From Anarhynchus alexandrinus (Eukaryota; Chordata; Aves; Charadriiformes; Charadriidae): 64,000 bases of DNA. The stretch spans positions 188,176 to 252,175 of the forward strand of contig VUYV01000593.1 in the NCBI GenBank assembly GCA_008711295.1. Reading direction: 5' to 3'. Below, piece after piece: positions 11,691 to 24,109 of this stretch. Made by a program: the position numbers and the translations under genes. Positions within the stretch are counted from its first letter, which is position 1. The number at the start of each line of letters is the position of its first letter. The notes beneath the pieces were generated by a model. That model had not been told where the DNA came from and did no database searches. It saw nothing but the letters and a program-made list of their open reading frames with translations.

Positions 11691-14097
11691 ATATCTTAAG
11701 TACATCCCATACAGAAGGCTACCAGAGACAGAGCTCCGACTAGGTAGTCTGAAGGCAGGAACCCTTTGAAGTAGTATCTATAATTTGGCATCATGTTTCA
11801 TATTTACATTGATGACGTAATTAATTCTCCAGTGATGGTGATGTGTTGCTGTGGTTCAGCTGGAATTCTACCCCAAAGTTGGTTGTCATTGTCCTCCATT
11901 TCAGCTGTTTCATAACGTCGGCTCTTGCTGGTTGGACGTTTGTCATGCTGCAGCCGCTCGAGCACAGGCACGTACACAGGAAGAATCTGAACTCTTGAAA
12001 AAAAACTTGACTGGATTTTTGACTGTATTAAGCCGCTTCAGCTGCTGACCACAGAATCCAATCCAGAACTTTTTGTAACTTTCTGTACCAGACTTTTTTT
12101 TTTTTTTTCTCCTCAAAGAAGAGATCAGATATGATTTCTATTTTTAAAAAAAGCTGCTTCAAGGGTTGCAGCATGTGAGCTAGTTTGATCTTACATTCCT
12201 CTGTTCCTGAATTCCAACATGGAAGGAATGAAATCATGAAGAGATTTTTCCATGGCCTGTTGACAACCTTCCGCTCTTCGTCACAGAAATTTCCTTTTAT
12301 ATTAGATCTCTCATCTGATATAAAGATGGGTCAAATCCAGTTATATACGTGCTTCTAAAGTAATTTCTTCTCCTGAGGTCCATGTTCTCCTCTCCTTGGG
12401 TATCTCCACTGCTCCCGAATTTCAGACTGTTTGAGGTTTTGCATCACTCGTACTCTCCATCTCTTCACTGTATCATGCTCCCCATCAGCTGCTGTCTATG
12501 GGGATGTAACAGGCTCTTCGGCTCCTTTTCCCTAGGCACAAGTTGCTTCAGAATTAAGGATCTACTTACATCAGTACAAAATGAGTTGCATAATTAATGG
12601 GCTTGGCTGAATACTGATTCAGGTTTCTGTTTCTGCCTTGCTTCCTTGTTGACATAGTTGTTCTTCAGACCCTCTTTACTCGGCCTAGAGATTCACATCC
12701 TCCCTGGGGAAAAGAAAAAAGAAGAGGAAGAAAAAAAAGAGATATATTTCCAGAGTCACCTGCATGAGGTAGTTAAGACACAAAAAGAACACGCACATTC
12801 TTTCACGGGCATATTGAACCGTACAGTGTGAATCACTAACAATGTTTGTTCTTCGGTCTGTCATCTCATTTCTTCCTCCTATCCATGTTATTGCTTTCCT
12901 CTCTCTTCCTGTAAACTATTTAAAGTTAATAATCAATGTAAGATATAAAACTGAAATATGAAAATAATGTTGACTCTTTTCATACGTCCCTGCAAAATCT
13001 CTAGTGTTCTGCGCAAGTATAATAATAAATATTTTTCTTGCTATCATGGCAATGTATTAATTTTGTATGTTCACATCTTAATCATCCATTTCAATGCGAT
13101 TCACGATCTATTTGGCCCTTTTTTACACATTTGTCTAGCTGTAGAAGACACAAGAGTCCCAAATGACTTGCATACAACGATGGTGAATACGCGGTCTCTT
13201 CACCTTTCACGTTGCCGGCTAACTCTGCGTGAAGCCACTTATGGCTTTTTTTTTGGGTTGCTGGTGGGAGAGATTACAGCACTTCTTGTACTTTCACACG
13301 GAAGGTACAACTGCTCCAATGTGTGAAAAAGAACAAATGTACAAAATGGCAAGCTGAAAATCTGCTATTGCCATTAACGGAATGGGATCTCCTGATATCT
13401 AACGGAGATAAAGCTTCCTCGTGGCACAAAATTCCTGCTCTGCCTGCTTACAGAGCAGAACTACATGCTGCTCCAGTGCCTGACTTCTTGCCCACTGGTC
13501 TTATTTCTGTCTTCTGCCTTCAGGGCTAGGTAGAAAACAGCAGCCAAGTTTTCTGTCTGAAAAGACTTTAAAAGATATTGCCTGGGTTTTGACAAATTTC
13601 ATGTAAAAAAAAAAAAGTGGGAGAAGACTAAATTAAAAGCAAAGAAAGATTTGAATAATAGATCTTCAAAACTCGGCGAGCCATTCAAGAGCTGGAACAG
13701 TCTGAACAACTCAGAATCCTGTCTGAGTTTCAAAAGAGGCATTGCAGGGATTGCATTAAATTAGGCTGCTATTCTCCCATTTCGCTGAAAGAAAAAAAAG
13801 AAAAAAAAAGAGTGTCATTTTTGCTCCGAATACCTGGGTATGATAAGCTTTCAAAATGGCTGGTACTTGGCATAGAAAAGCAGGCTTCCCATTTAAACCC
13901 AGCGAACAGGATTCACCTTTGGGGTAGATCTGTCGAGTGAGAGACTTACAGAAAAATGCCTGTGACCCATTTCGTTTTATAGAAAATGTGGCTCCGGCTC
14001 CGATGCTCAGATAAAGAATCCGTCATTGTCTGAGTGCTCAAAGCTACTTACATGAGAGAAGATTGCTCTGTCAGTAAGGATTTGTAGGATCAAACTA
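11691..14097. other. Intergenic DNA with no supported gene
   Basis: T run at about 12092-12108 and purine-rich A/G tracts at 12712-12742 and 13788-13811. A 122-codon frame at 12958-13326 starts with ATG but has no recognisable domain and is treated as chance. Confidence 0.5.
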
Positions 14098-14225
14098 GCA
14101 TAAGAGCATAAGAAAGGCCCTGCTGCGTCGAACCATCCAGCCCCGTAGTTTCTCCCTCGCGGTGGCAGAAGGAAGAGCCACGCAGGCGTCGGAGCACAGA
14201 CCCCAGTCCAGTGCCGTCCCCAAAA
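14098..14225. repeat. Degraded ancient interspersed repeat
   Basis: The words CATAAGAAAGGCCCTGCTG and TCGAACCATCCAGCCCCGTA resemble an old amniote repeat whose intact copies read roughly CATAAGAAAGGCC then GGTCAGACCA. The match is from memory and the copy is much diverged. Confidence 0.35.
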
Positions 14226-14362
14226 AAAGTCAGCACAGCTGACTTTTATAACAGTACAAGTCATAGGTTTCATATATGAACAGTCAGGAGGGGGATGGGA
14301 AGAAAGCAAGGGGATAATGTGAAATTTCCCCGTTCACGGAGAGCTATATTGTGTCTTAGAAG

Positions 14363-15071
14363 ATCATAGAATCGTCTAGGTTGGAAGGGACCTTTAAGAT
14401 CATTGAGTCCAACCATCAACCTAACACTGCCAAAACCACCACTAAACCATGTCCCTCAGCACCACATCTGCCCGTCTTTTAAATACCTCCAGGGATGGTG
14501 ACTCCACCACTCCCCTGGGCAGCCTGTTCCTATGCTTTACCACCCCTTCAGCGAAGAACTTCTTAATATCCGATCTAAACCTCCCCTGGTGCAACTTGAG
14601 GCCATTTCCTCTTGTCCTATCGCTTGTTACCTGGAAGAAGAGACTGACCCCACCTCGCTACAACCTCCTTTCAGGTAATTGTAGAGAGCGATAAGGTCTC
14701 CCCTCAGCCTCCTTTTCTCCAGGCTAAACAACCCCAGTTCCCTCAGCCACTCCTCATAAGACTTGTCCTCCAGACCCCTCACCAGCTCCATTGCCCTTCT
14801 CTGGACACGCTCCAACACCTCAATGTCCTTCTTGTAGTGAGGGGCCCAAAACTAAACACAGTATTTGAGGTGGGGCCTCACCAGTGCCGAGTACAGGGGG
14901 ACGATCACTTCCCTAGTCCTGCTGGCCACGCGATTCCTGATACAGGCCCGGATGGTATTGGCCTTTTTGGCCACCTGGGCACACTGCCGGCTCACATTCA
15001 GCCGGCCGTCCACCAACACCCCCAGGTCCTTTTCTGCTGGGCAGCTTTCCAGCCGCTCTTCCCCAAGCCTG
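14363..15071 (-). mobile_element. CR1 LINE, longest copy in the window, with pol C-terminus
   Basis: This copy of about 710 bp extends from the CR1 3' end into the C-terminal part of the reverse-transcriptase reading frame. It differs in 3' end (GAGTCCAACCATCAACCTAA) from the young copies. Confidence 0.95.
14627..15071 (-). pseudogene. CR1 reverse-transcriptase C-terminal fragment, nonsense-disrupted
   Basis: Translated on the minus strand, it shows typical CR1 pol C-terminal motifs: [40 protein letters not shown] and YNYLKGG. The two open pieces are in one frame and separated by one TAG at about 14852 where CR1 normally has Gln. The N-terminal endonuclease and most of the reverse transcriptase are missing, as is usual for 5'-truncated copies. 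Confidence 0.9.
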
Positions 15072-17726
15072 TTGGAAGCACTCACAAATAGTTCATTCAA
15101 TAGTTTACTCAACTCTTGACACGAAGGTCACTTTAGCCAGTGTCACAGCTGCCAATTTGGTAAAACACACTAGTAGCCCACAGCAACCATCATATATATA
15201 TCTATCTATCTCCATATAATTGTCTGGCTTACCCTCCTGGATGAATTTGTTTCTTATTCCACGGTGGGCTCGTTTGCCGGCCATCACTAATGGGCTCATT
15301 AGGGGCAACTGCACGTGCTGGGCTGCTCCTCAGCCTCAACCATCGCTTGTCTGAGCAGCAGCAGGTCAGCTAGGTATCTTGCAAATGAAAGAGGCATCAC
15401 GTAAGCTTTTGGGTGTCTTGACGCTGGCTTTATCTGCATTGTATACTGCACCAGTAGTATTTCAGACACAGTTAAAAAATACCAAACCATTCAAGCTGCT
15501 TTTCATCTGACAAACCTACGAGTGGAGGATTAATACGCCCCAAGAGACTCAGAGAGATAAAAGCTTTGCGTTTAGTCCAACAGCCTTGCCAAAGGGTTTA
15601 CAAAGGCTGCTTCCTACGCGTTAGAGTACAGCCCTCATCTGCATTTATAATTTAGCATCTCTGGAAGCATGAACAACAATAGCTTATGAATAAACTCACC
15701 CATCATCTGTAAAATAATAAGTTTATCCGTGATGGAAGGTTGCTTCTTTGCTACAGGATGTGGAGACGGGACTCTAGTTCGTCTCCTTTCTTTTATCACC
15801 TTCCCCATCTCAGCTGAAAAATAATAAGACACCTATTCGACCTTGAAACCTCTGACTTGAGGAAAAGATATTTTCTAGGTTATTAAAGCAAAATAGTTCT
15901 ATGCGGTTCTCTGCCCTCCCTGCAGTCATTTTCAAGGTTTACTCATTTCTTCTCAAAGAAAAAAAAAAAAAAAAAAAAAAGATTAAAACCACCAAGTGTC
16001 AGTAATGGTGCCGGCTTTACCAATTACGCACATTTTGGGAAGCTCACAGAAACATTACAAGTTTCTGGTGTAAAAAAGACACCTGATAATAAGAAGGAGA
16101 GGGCTCCAGTTGAAACTCAGACACTTTCTCAGAGTCCATTGTCCTTAACAGGTAGGGTTGAATATCAGCCCCTAATATCTTTCCCAGTACAGCACATTTG
16201 CTTTGCCTTTCTGACTTTTTTTTTTTAATTTGAAGGTGGATGAATACATTTTATAACTGAACTACTCGTAAGGGAATTATCTCACGTGCCTCTATAGAAG
16301 GAAAGCGTATGCTTTTATCCAAATTATTTATAAGCAAATGCCATAATTGAAGTCACAGGCATTACAGATACTGCTTGTCAGTTGGAATTTGTGATCAAGG
16401 TGAAAATTTAGCTTACCGTAAGCTACTGAATGGAATAACACAAACCACGGAGATTCAAGGCAGAAGTAGCTCCCGGTTTTCCTAATGATTAAACAGGAGG
16501 CGAACTGCTCAACATCCGCATGTTTTATCTTTTGGTGCTCCCGGGACGACACCGGCTGCTCTCCTCAAAGGCATTTCCACCCTTATCCGCGTCGCTAGGC
16601 GCAGTTCAGAGGTGACCGCGTGAAATGCAATGGTCTGTTTTACGGAGGTGTCGGGCACGGTGATCTAACGATCTCTTCTGGCTTTAATCGCCGTGACCAG
16701 AGAATTTAAACGTTGCCGGCAGGTAATGAGTTTATCACAGAGAAGACGGCTTTTTAGGGGAGCCTTGGTTCAGTCCTGCCTGTGATTAATCGCCGGCTTT
16801 CCAGCCAAGCCTTCTGCGCAGAGGTTATCTGCTGAGAGCTTGAAAACTACCTGGTCATCATTAACACTGAAGGAGCTCATTTGGAAGGACAGTGGTAGGG
16901 AATGAATGGGCTCCCGTAGGAAATCCTGGATCAGAGAAAAATAATCCAGTTGATACGTAAATTCAGAGGTATGCAATCTGCAAGGATAATCATGTAGGAA
17001 ACAGATAACCCCCCCAATGGATCCGAAGCCAAGAGATGATTGGCATGTTAAGCTTGTGGCCAACGTTTTTAGTTAAAAACTAAAAATAACAAATTTTTTA
17101 GAAAGGAAAATATTAAAAAAAAAAAAAAAGAAAAAAACCAGCATAAAACCCCTGGGCTCTATTCCCTATTGAGCCAGGAAAAGGAAAGGTCTTTCTTAAT
17201 AAAAAAAAATAGGAAATAATTGAAGAAACGCTGAGGGTACTGCCGTACAGAAAAACACATTTATAAGGTCATAATATATTTGTATAAAGGACTATTTTCA
17301 GCTTATGAGTTTTATATTCATTGCAAAGATTCAGGTAAGTTTTCTCAGCAAAGAATCATCCAAGTATTCTTGATAGAATTTTTCAAATATACATTTTAAG
17401 GAAAAAAAATAGGATTCTCTCTAACAAATTTTATACTGAAAAAGCGTGAATAAATTGATTATGATAGTCTATACTGGCCTAAAACAAAAAGATTGCTTGC
17501 CACCTGAAATGCGCACATGCACAAGATGAGTTATAATGCTACCAAATTAATGGCCTCAGAGGGGGAAAACGGGAAACCGGCTGATGAGAGTAAAGCGCGT
17601 AGAACAGAAGTGGTTCTATTTCATGCCGTCAACAACAGTCCGTATTTGCTCACTGTCCCATCTGTAATTAACTTAGAAATACGCTTGCTCAACTGAGCGT
17701 TTGCCAGCTTGTTTCTTTTTGGTCAG
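15072..17726. other. Intergenic DNA with no supported gene
   Basis: It holds a TATC-rich patch at about 15193-15212, a 22-base A run at 15959-15980, a CpG-dense patch at about 16518-16730 and an A-rich tract at 17115-17137. Confidence 0.5.
15959..15980. repeat. Poly(A) run
   Basis: Twenty-two consecutive A residues are followed by GATTAAAACC. No retrocopied gene is recognised upstream. Confidence 0.9.
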
Positions 17727-17871
17727 ATTCATAAAAACGAACAGTGTGGATCGAACCTATGGAGTCGCAACGTGGATGACACCATTTGAGGCAACAGGAA
17801 ATCTCCGCAAAAAAAAAATCGATGAGCTCCTTGGGTTTATTTCCAATTTTTCTGGTCCGATTCCTTTGCAG
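17727..17871 (+). other. Exon-like segment, unidentified
   Basis: A 145-bp segment has a pyrimidine-rich acceptor (TTTCTTTTTGGTCAG) and a strong donor (TTTGCAG followed by GTAAGC). One frame is open throughout and continues as a 131-codon frame beyond the donor. The translation (for example VDRTYGVATWMTPFEATG) matches no family I know. It is plausible as an exon of an unannotated transcript, but ORF length is within chance for the window. Confidence 0.15.
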
Positions 17872-17994
17872 GTAAGCCTGCCTACAGCCCTTGTCTCTGT
17901 TCTAGGCGCGTTAGCCTTTTACGATGTGGCCAGGCTTCACCTCTCATCTTCCTCTGCTCATCAGATTGAAATTCTCCTCCATGCCAACACAACA

Positions 17995-18075
17995 TTAACG
18001 GTTAGAAAACTTTGCTTTAATATCCAGCCTGTACGTACCCGTTTCCAGCTTGGAGCCATTCGTTCTGTTCCAATG
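17995..18075 (-). mobile_element. Very old CR1-like fragment
   Basis: The segment GTTAGAAAACTTTGCTTTAA, then TATCCAGCCTG and CAGCTTGGAGCCATTC, aligns by eye with the CR1 3' region read in reverse, at much lower identity than the other copies. Confidence 0.4.
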
Positions 18076-20422
18076 TTGCCCTTTAATTTCCATTAAGCTT
18101 ATCCCCAAATGCTGTTAATACCACTTCTGCGCCGAGAGTGCAATTGCATCCTCCTTCAGCCTTTCTTTTTAGTCTCTGATTAGGAGACAGGTTTTCTTTT
18201 TCCCTGTCGTTCTCGAATCTTCCCCTGGCAGCTGTTCAGATTTGATCTTCTCTTTCACAAATATGGTAAAGCCAAATTCTCCGTAGTACTTACAATTACG
18301 TGTCTGAATCTCATTATAATTATTATTTGGGGGGACATCTCACCAGGCCTTCTCCACTTCTGCTTAAAATCTAAAAACGTATTTATATCTATATCTATCC
18401 TGATAAATTATAGCACCACAAATCCCATATAACCATTACCTGGGTAAGATAAAGCCAAGCCTATCTCCAAAGAGGTGCCTCCAAGTGATGAAGGAAACTA
18501 GATGCTCAGACATCCAACTAGCCAAGATTCAAAGGGGATTTAGTCCAAAAGAAGAAACTGCCCCCTCCCTGTGAAAAAAAAAGTGAGTTTGGACTGTGGC
18601 ATGAGTAGAATAGAGCAGAGCAGACTTTTGATTCGTCAAAGTTTGTCCTCTTACCTGTGTTCTCCTTTCGCTTGTGAACAGTGATCGACAGAAAGAAATT
18701 GTTTCTGTGGGAAACAGTTGTGTTTCTGTCCCCCATTTTGGTTAAGACAATCTACATAGTGGTGTGTTTTTTTTTTTTCATTTAGTGAACTAGTAGACCA
18801 CGTCACTGTATATATATTGCATATATATATATATACACAGAGTGATATATATCATACTGATATATTTCCCAACTAATCATTTCTTAAAAATAGTCTCAAG
18901 TTTCTGCTGTACAGCTTGTAATGAAATACCATGGCCCCAAATCCCATTTTTTTTTCCCTGACTTTAGCGGCGTATTACTGTATTTCCAGGGGAGATATAT
19001 ATGAGTTACAAAGTTTGATTGTGCAATAATAGCTGTCCAGGGATTTCACAGCCCTTGCTATCTCTTTGTTACAAAGGTACCTGCCAAACGTGTGGGATTT
19101 TCTTTCAGGAGAAACAATCAGCCATGCGTAATGAAATCATGGATTATTGCTATTTTGGAACTTTTCCGAACTTCTGGCAGGGCTGCTCTGGAGACCCATA
19201 TAACCTCTCGCTGCAAGCCTCCTGATGGTTGGGACCCTATAAATATCCAGGTCAAGAGCAATCTCTGCTTATAATTGTCCGAAGAAATACGTTTCTGGCT
19301 CCTTTTGTGATGTCATTGACCTTGAGAAAAATAATTGCTAAGGTTAAAACGTCCCTTGGTGATCTGTCGAGCAGTAAAATTGCTTACTCACAGGCATGAC
19401 ACCCCCCCCTCCCCCGGCCCAGTATTTGTGACCTGCCAACTGCCTGATTGCGACTATTAGTTTTGGAAGTTGGATGGTTTAGGAAAGATTAAGATAAATT
19501 CTCTGCATTGGTCTCAGATTGAGAGGAGAAATGCCACTTTTTTATTTGGAGATGGATCAGTGGAAATCATTTTCAAATACTGCTGATTATTCATGAGCTG
19601 AAAACAATCGCTAATTCCTTGCAGCAGCAGATTTTTCTTATTTAAAATGAACATCATTGTTCAGAAATAACTCCCCAAATTACCATCTCATTTGCTTTCC
19701 CCAAAAGGTATTAAATGTGATCAGTGTGCTCATATAGGGAATCAAACAAATGATAGAAAATTAGTCCGTAGCAAACAGGCTGACTAACGGGCGTTTTGAA
19801 GGGAACGAAGAGATGCACAGGGCAAGTTTGCTTTCTTGACTTGGGTTTAAGCTGAAATATCTCGGAAGGCTGACCTGGGGGATTGGAGTACAGAGACTGA
19901 TAATGTGCGGCCATGGACTGCTGAGCATCCCAACCCGAGAGAGTGCAGCGTGTCGTACAACGGACCGGGATTAATTATGGATTCTGCAGTAGAAAATAAA
20001 CCAGCAGGAGCATGAATGGTCTTCCTTGAACAAGGAGATGTGGTCGGTGGAGAGGAGTGGCACGTTTCTGGAGCTAACAGACAAATCTGTACCGATAATA
20101 GTGCACATCGGCATTTATGGCCTCATAATAAAATTTCAGGCAGCTCAGAAGAACATGGAAGAAAAGAATATTTAAAGGATCCTATTAGAAACCCTCCCTG
20201 TCCCACAGGAAAAGAGAAAATCCATAAGTGCACCGTTGGCTGCGTAAAAAGTTTTACGGTGTCTTGGATAGTTCTCATGTTATGGTGAACCAAGGGTCGG
20301 CTGGTAAGGAGACCCTTAAGCCAACACAGAGTGGAAAAACAGAAACAGGAAAGAGATAGGGAAAAAAAAAAAAAATAACTTAGCAGGAGGCAAGAAGACA
20401 AGAAAAAAAACAAAGAGACACC
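18076..20422. other. Intergenic DNA with no supported gene
   Basis: TATC-rich words at about 18380-18400, a TA microsatellite at about 18805-18850 and a C run at about 19400-19412 are the only features seen. Confidence 0.5.
18805..18866. repeat. TA-rich microsatellite
   Basis: Two TA runs separated by TTGC and ACACAGAGTG are followed by a third TATATAT stretch. Confidence 0.7.
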
Positions 20423-20423
20423 N
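20423..20423. other. Assembly gap or ambiguous base (N)
   Basis: One N lies after an A-rich tract. No duplicated flank was seen here. Confidence 0.8.
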
Positions 20424-20553
20424 TGTATTAGTTAGCATGCGTCCATTTTAGCTAGTACCACATCTGGTGGGGTTGGAGGGGGTTGGTTTGATTGGTTTTG
20501 TTCTTTAAATCGCTGGTTGGAGCCAGAACCAAGCAGGTGAAAGGGAAGTGAGA

Positions 20554-20767
20554 TCAGTACCCTATAAAAAAACATAGGTAATCATGGCCTGAGACGACAA
20601 CAAACCGGACACTTCACGGTCTTGAACAAAGCTCTACAAACTGAAGCACAGCGAGGAATTNTCAGTACCCTATAAAAAACATAGGTAATCATGGCCTGAG
20701 ATGACAACAAACTGGACACTTCACGGTCTTGAACAAAGCTCTACAAACTGAAGCACAGCGAGGAATT
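20554..20767. repeat. Direct duplication of about 106 bp around an N (20661)
   Basis: The segments 20554-20660 and 20662-20767 are the same sequence, separated by a single N. They differ by one A in a homopolymer and by two C/T changes (GACGAC/GATGAC and CCGG/CTGG). This is the pattern of two alleles or contig ends joined without merging. Confidence 0.9.
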
Positions 20768-23040
20768 CATCGTTAGTTTCTGCTACAAGAACATCCTTGA
20801 GCACTAAGAGGATAAGTACCTATCCGTAGTTTGAGGGCAGCCTCTGCTACTGAAACAGCCTTGGGATTTCTACAAATTCTAGAAGAGTCCCCAAACTCAA
20901 AAAGCCATTTCCAACACTGCGTAACGGTATATTTTAGTCGGTGTTTAAGAGACAGTTTTACAAGCCAAAACCAATTTTATGCGAAATGAGATGTGAGAAA
21001 AGGAATTAAACTGAAGAAAGTGACAGACAATTGAGAGCTTAATAAAAAAACCTTTTAGTTGATGCCCCCAAAACCACACGCTTTGGCTGAAAAAACAAAA
21101 CTGCAGGTTTAAAAGTCACCTGGCTTTAAATGGAATGAACGTCACAAGAAAGCAAGATAAATATTGCTACTTTCATTTCCTTGGAAGTCAGGCCGCTCCT
21201 TTGAACAGCGTACCCCTTCGTTCCCACGCATGGGCTAACCCAAAACCAGGAGACAGTGATAGAGGGGATTATTGGTGATAACCTGCACTTTAAAGAAAAG
21301 GAAGCAAAGGGCACAAAAATATGTATGCGGCAAGTGTAGCCGGAACACTGGAAAGCTCTTAAAACGTACTCTTGGTCCCTGCGCTGCCCATGGCAGTTCC
21401 AGACCAGTTTGGGAAGCAGTAACGGGAATATCGCTCATGCCGCCCCAAAAGTGCTTTGTTTCCAAGAGTTGTTTGCTCAGCAGGATAAGAAGTCGTGAAA
21501 TATCAAGGGTAGGTTGCATATTAAAAAGCCAAGAGCAGCAGCCTTCCTCTTCTGAGAAGTAAAAATGAAAATGTCATTTTGAATGTAGAAAATTACAGAC
21601 AATTTCAGTAAATGCAGCTGCCCGGTAAAAAGGCCCAGAGCCTTTTTTTTTGAGCTTATTAACGTCAATATCAGGTTTTTGAATCTGACAATGAGTAAAG
21701 ACACTCCTTTTTTGGGTCGATGTAAGGGTCTGTCCCTCGGACAGAGGAAAATTTCACAGTGATGCCATGGGGTGACCTTCAAAGCTGTCTCCTTTCCAGA
21801 GAGAACTGTAAAGGATCTTCTAATAACGCCAGTCTCAAGCGGAAGGTTAGCAAGAAAAGCACCGCACCGCATTGCTTGGCCCGGGCTCCTTCCTCTTGCC
21901 CGAGTCAATTATATAGAAATTAAATTGGACTCCTAACTTCTCCTCATCTCCTCTCACAGCCTTTCATCAAACAGTTATTTTAAATAAGTATTTCCTTCCT
22001 CCGTCTCTTGCTAATGTTTGTCGGCGTTAGCTGGAGTTGTCAGCCCATGGTGAGAGTCATCTAAGAGAAAGAACGTCGTAGAGCAGGACCCACAGGGCCG
22101 CCCATTTCTTCTGAACTTGATGCTTCATTTCAGCAGCTCTGCTGGATCCCACTCTTTCAAACCTTTACGTCCCTTGCCAGCCCAGAGGCTCCAATTTCAA
22201 CATTTTCTTTACGGTAACTCCTAGTCGCGGCAAGCCAAATGTACATATTTTTCAACGTAGATAAACCCCCCTCGCTCGCATCTGAGAATAAGACTAATAT
22301 GTGAGCGTTCAATACATCCTACTATTAACGTGGATACAAACAAGGCGGCCAAGTCAATAAATTACACGAGATAGGCTTCTCCCAGGGGACGAGAAGGAAG
22401 TAAATGAATAAAGGTACATATGTTAGGCGAGGCTGAGTCCCTAACAAGACATCTGTGGAAGGGGGGGAGAGAATAAATCTTTTCCTTATTCTCAGTGGAA
22501 CTGCATTAATCTTGCCTCAATTAGGCTTTTCTTACCTATTGCTTTCCCCCCACGAGCAAGCAAATAAAAACTGTAGAAAGGAAGGAGAGAGGAGAGCCAC
22601 AGCCAAGGTAGAAAGTTTAAAAAACAACAACAACAAAAAAAAAAGGTAGAAAATTATTTTTTGAGAGCAACAGACAGTTAAAATACTGTGATTAAGCAAA
22701 GCACTGCTTCTCTCCGAACAGTTTATGAGTTTACACAGCTTCGGCGGTACATTTTCTCTGCCCAGAGCCAAACAGCTAAAAGGAGAGTGTTTTATCAAAC
22801 AAGGAGAATGAGGTGACCGAATGAGGTGAAGAACGGACCCCCACTTGCAGAGCCCTGGTGCCTTCTTAACACAGCCCGAAAGGCAAAGATCTGCTTGTTC
22901 CTCCCTCCCACTCTATTCGCTTTGGATGTGTGAAGAAGAAACGTTTTCACTCGTGTAGTGTACAGACTGGATCTCACGTTCAACAACAGAAAGACACAGT
23001 CGCTTCTCATGTTCAGGGTGCCCACTTCACTCTTGTACTC
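20768..23040. other. Intergenic DNA with no supported gene
   Basis: A 143-codon frame at 21477-21908 on the minus strand starts at TTG, not ATG, and has no recognisable domain. An AAC-rich run lies at about 22621-22645. Confidence 0.5.
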
Positions 23041-23178
23041 GTCCCTGGAGGTGTCCAAGGCCAGGTTGGACGGGGCTTGGAGCAACCTGGTCTAGTGGGT
23101 GGCGTCTCTACCCATGGCAGGGGGCTGGAACTGGATGGTCTTTAAGGTCCCTTCCAACCCAAACCATTCTATCATTCT
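23041..23178 (+). mobile_element. CR1 LINE 3'-end fragment
   Basis: It runs from the TCCCTGGAGGTGTCCAAGGC segment to CCAAACCATTCTATCATTCT, the CR1 3' terminus with one change. Confidence 0.93.
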
Positions 23179-24104
23179 CCGAAACTCCTATGGGCTGTGT
23201 AATGCAAATGTCTCTTCATTGTGGAAGTCTCTTTATAAGGTGCTGACAATCAGTGATGTGCTAATCTAATAATACAAGGGGGTGTGTTTATACTCCCATC
23301 GTAAAGCAGGTTAAGAACACCAAGACGCATTCATATGTGCCTTAGGTGTGTGGGAAACGTGGATTTAGAGGTGGACCTTCACCGGCTTCAAAGCGTAACC
23401 TGCAGAGCCTGGACTCTGCAGCAATGTTGAGGCATGTTAATCATCATCTCTGATGAGCAAACGAGACAGAATGCAGAAACAGCAACAAAAATTAGTCACA
23501 GATTTCTTACCCAGATGCTGTTTGCATTTGTTGAAATCACATTCTACTGCAGTCAATGAGTTCTACTTTTCCTGTTTCTGCCAAAAAAAAAAAAAAAAAA
23601 AAAAATCTATATCTTAATCTCTTCGTACATCTCTCTATCATCTTCTGATCTATCATAGCACCCCAAATCCCTATAATCCTATAACCATCATTGGATTAAC
23701 ACAATGTTCACACCAGGTAGGACCCAGCTAGTACCTTCCTTCCTCATCCTCACGCATGCCCTGGGAAAGCCGGAGCCTGAAGCCCGGCAGAGGCCCCAGC
23801 TCCATGCCCAGACATGCAGGGCTCTGGACTTTCAGCAGACTTTCTCTAGCCCTGACCAAACCCTCCCCATCTCGGCAAGGTCGGCTGTTTCCTTCTGCCT
23901 GGCTTTGTGGTTCCCACCGCCCTTTCTCATCAGTCCTCTGGGGTGGTCCCAAATCTTCTCCTCCTTTCTTATTTCCCCTATAATCCTCTCCCAGGTAAAG
24001 CACCCTGGAGCAGAGGAAATAAGTCCAAACGCCCCTCGGTTTTACTGCTACACCACCGTTCTCCTTGACTTGGCCTTCCACCACTTTCCCCACTCGATTT
24101 CTGT
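23179..24104. other. Intergenic DNA, GC-richer in its right half
   Basis: A run of 23 A residues lies at 23583-23605. Overlapping frames at 23704-24165 (+) and 23728-24093 (-) come from a C-rich stretch and show no recognisable domain. Confidence 0.5.
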
Positions 24105-24109
24105 TTGCA

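Noticed and set aside
12958..13326. 122-codon plus-strand frame starting with ATG
   Set aside because: There is no domain, no splice or promoter context, and this length is expected by chance in a window of this size and composition.
21477..21908. 143-codon minus-strand frame
   Set aside because: It starts at TTG and has no recognisable domain; about one such frame is expected by chance.
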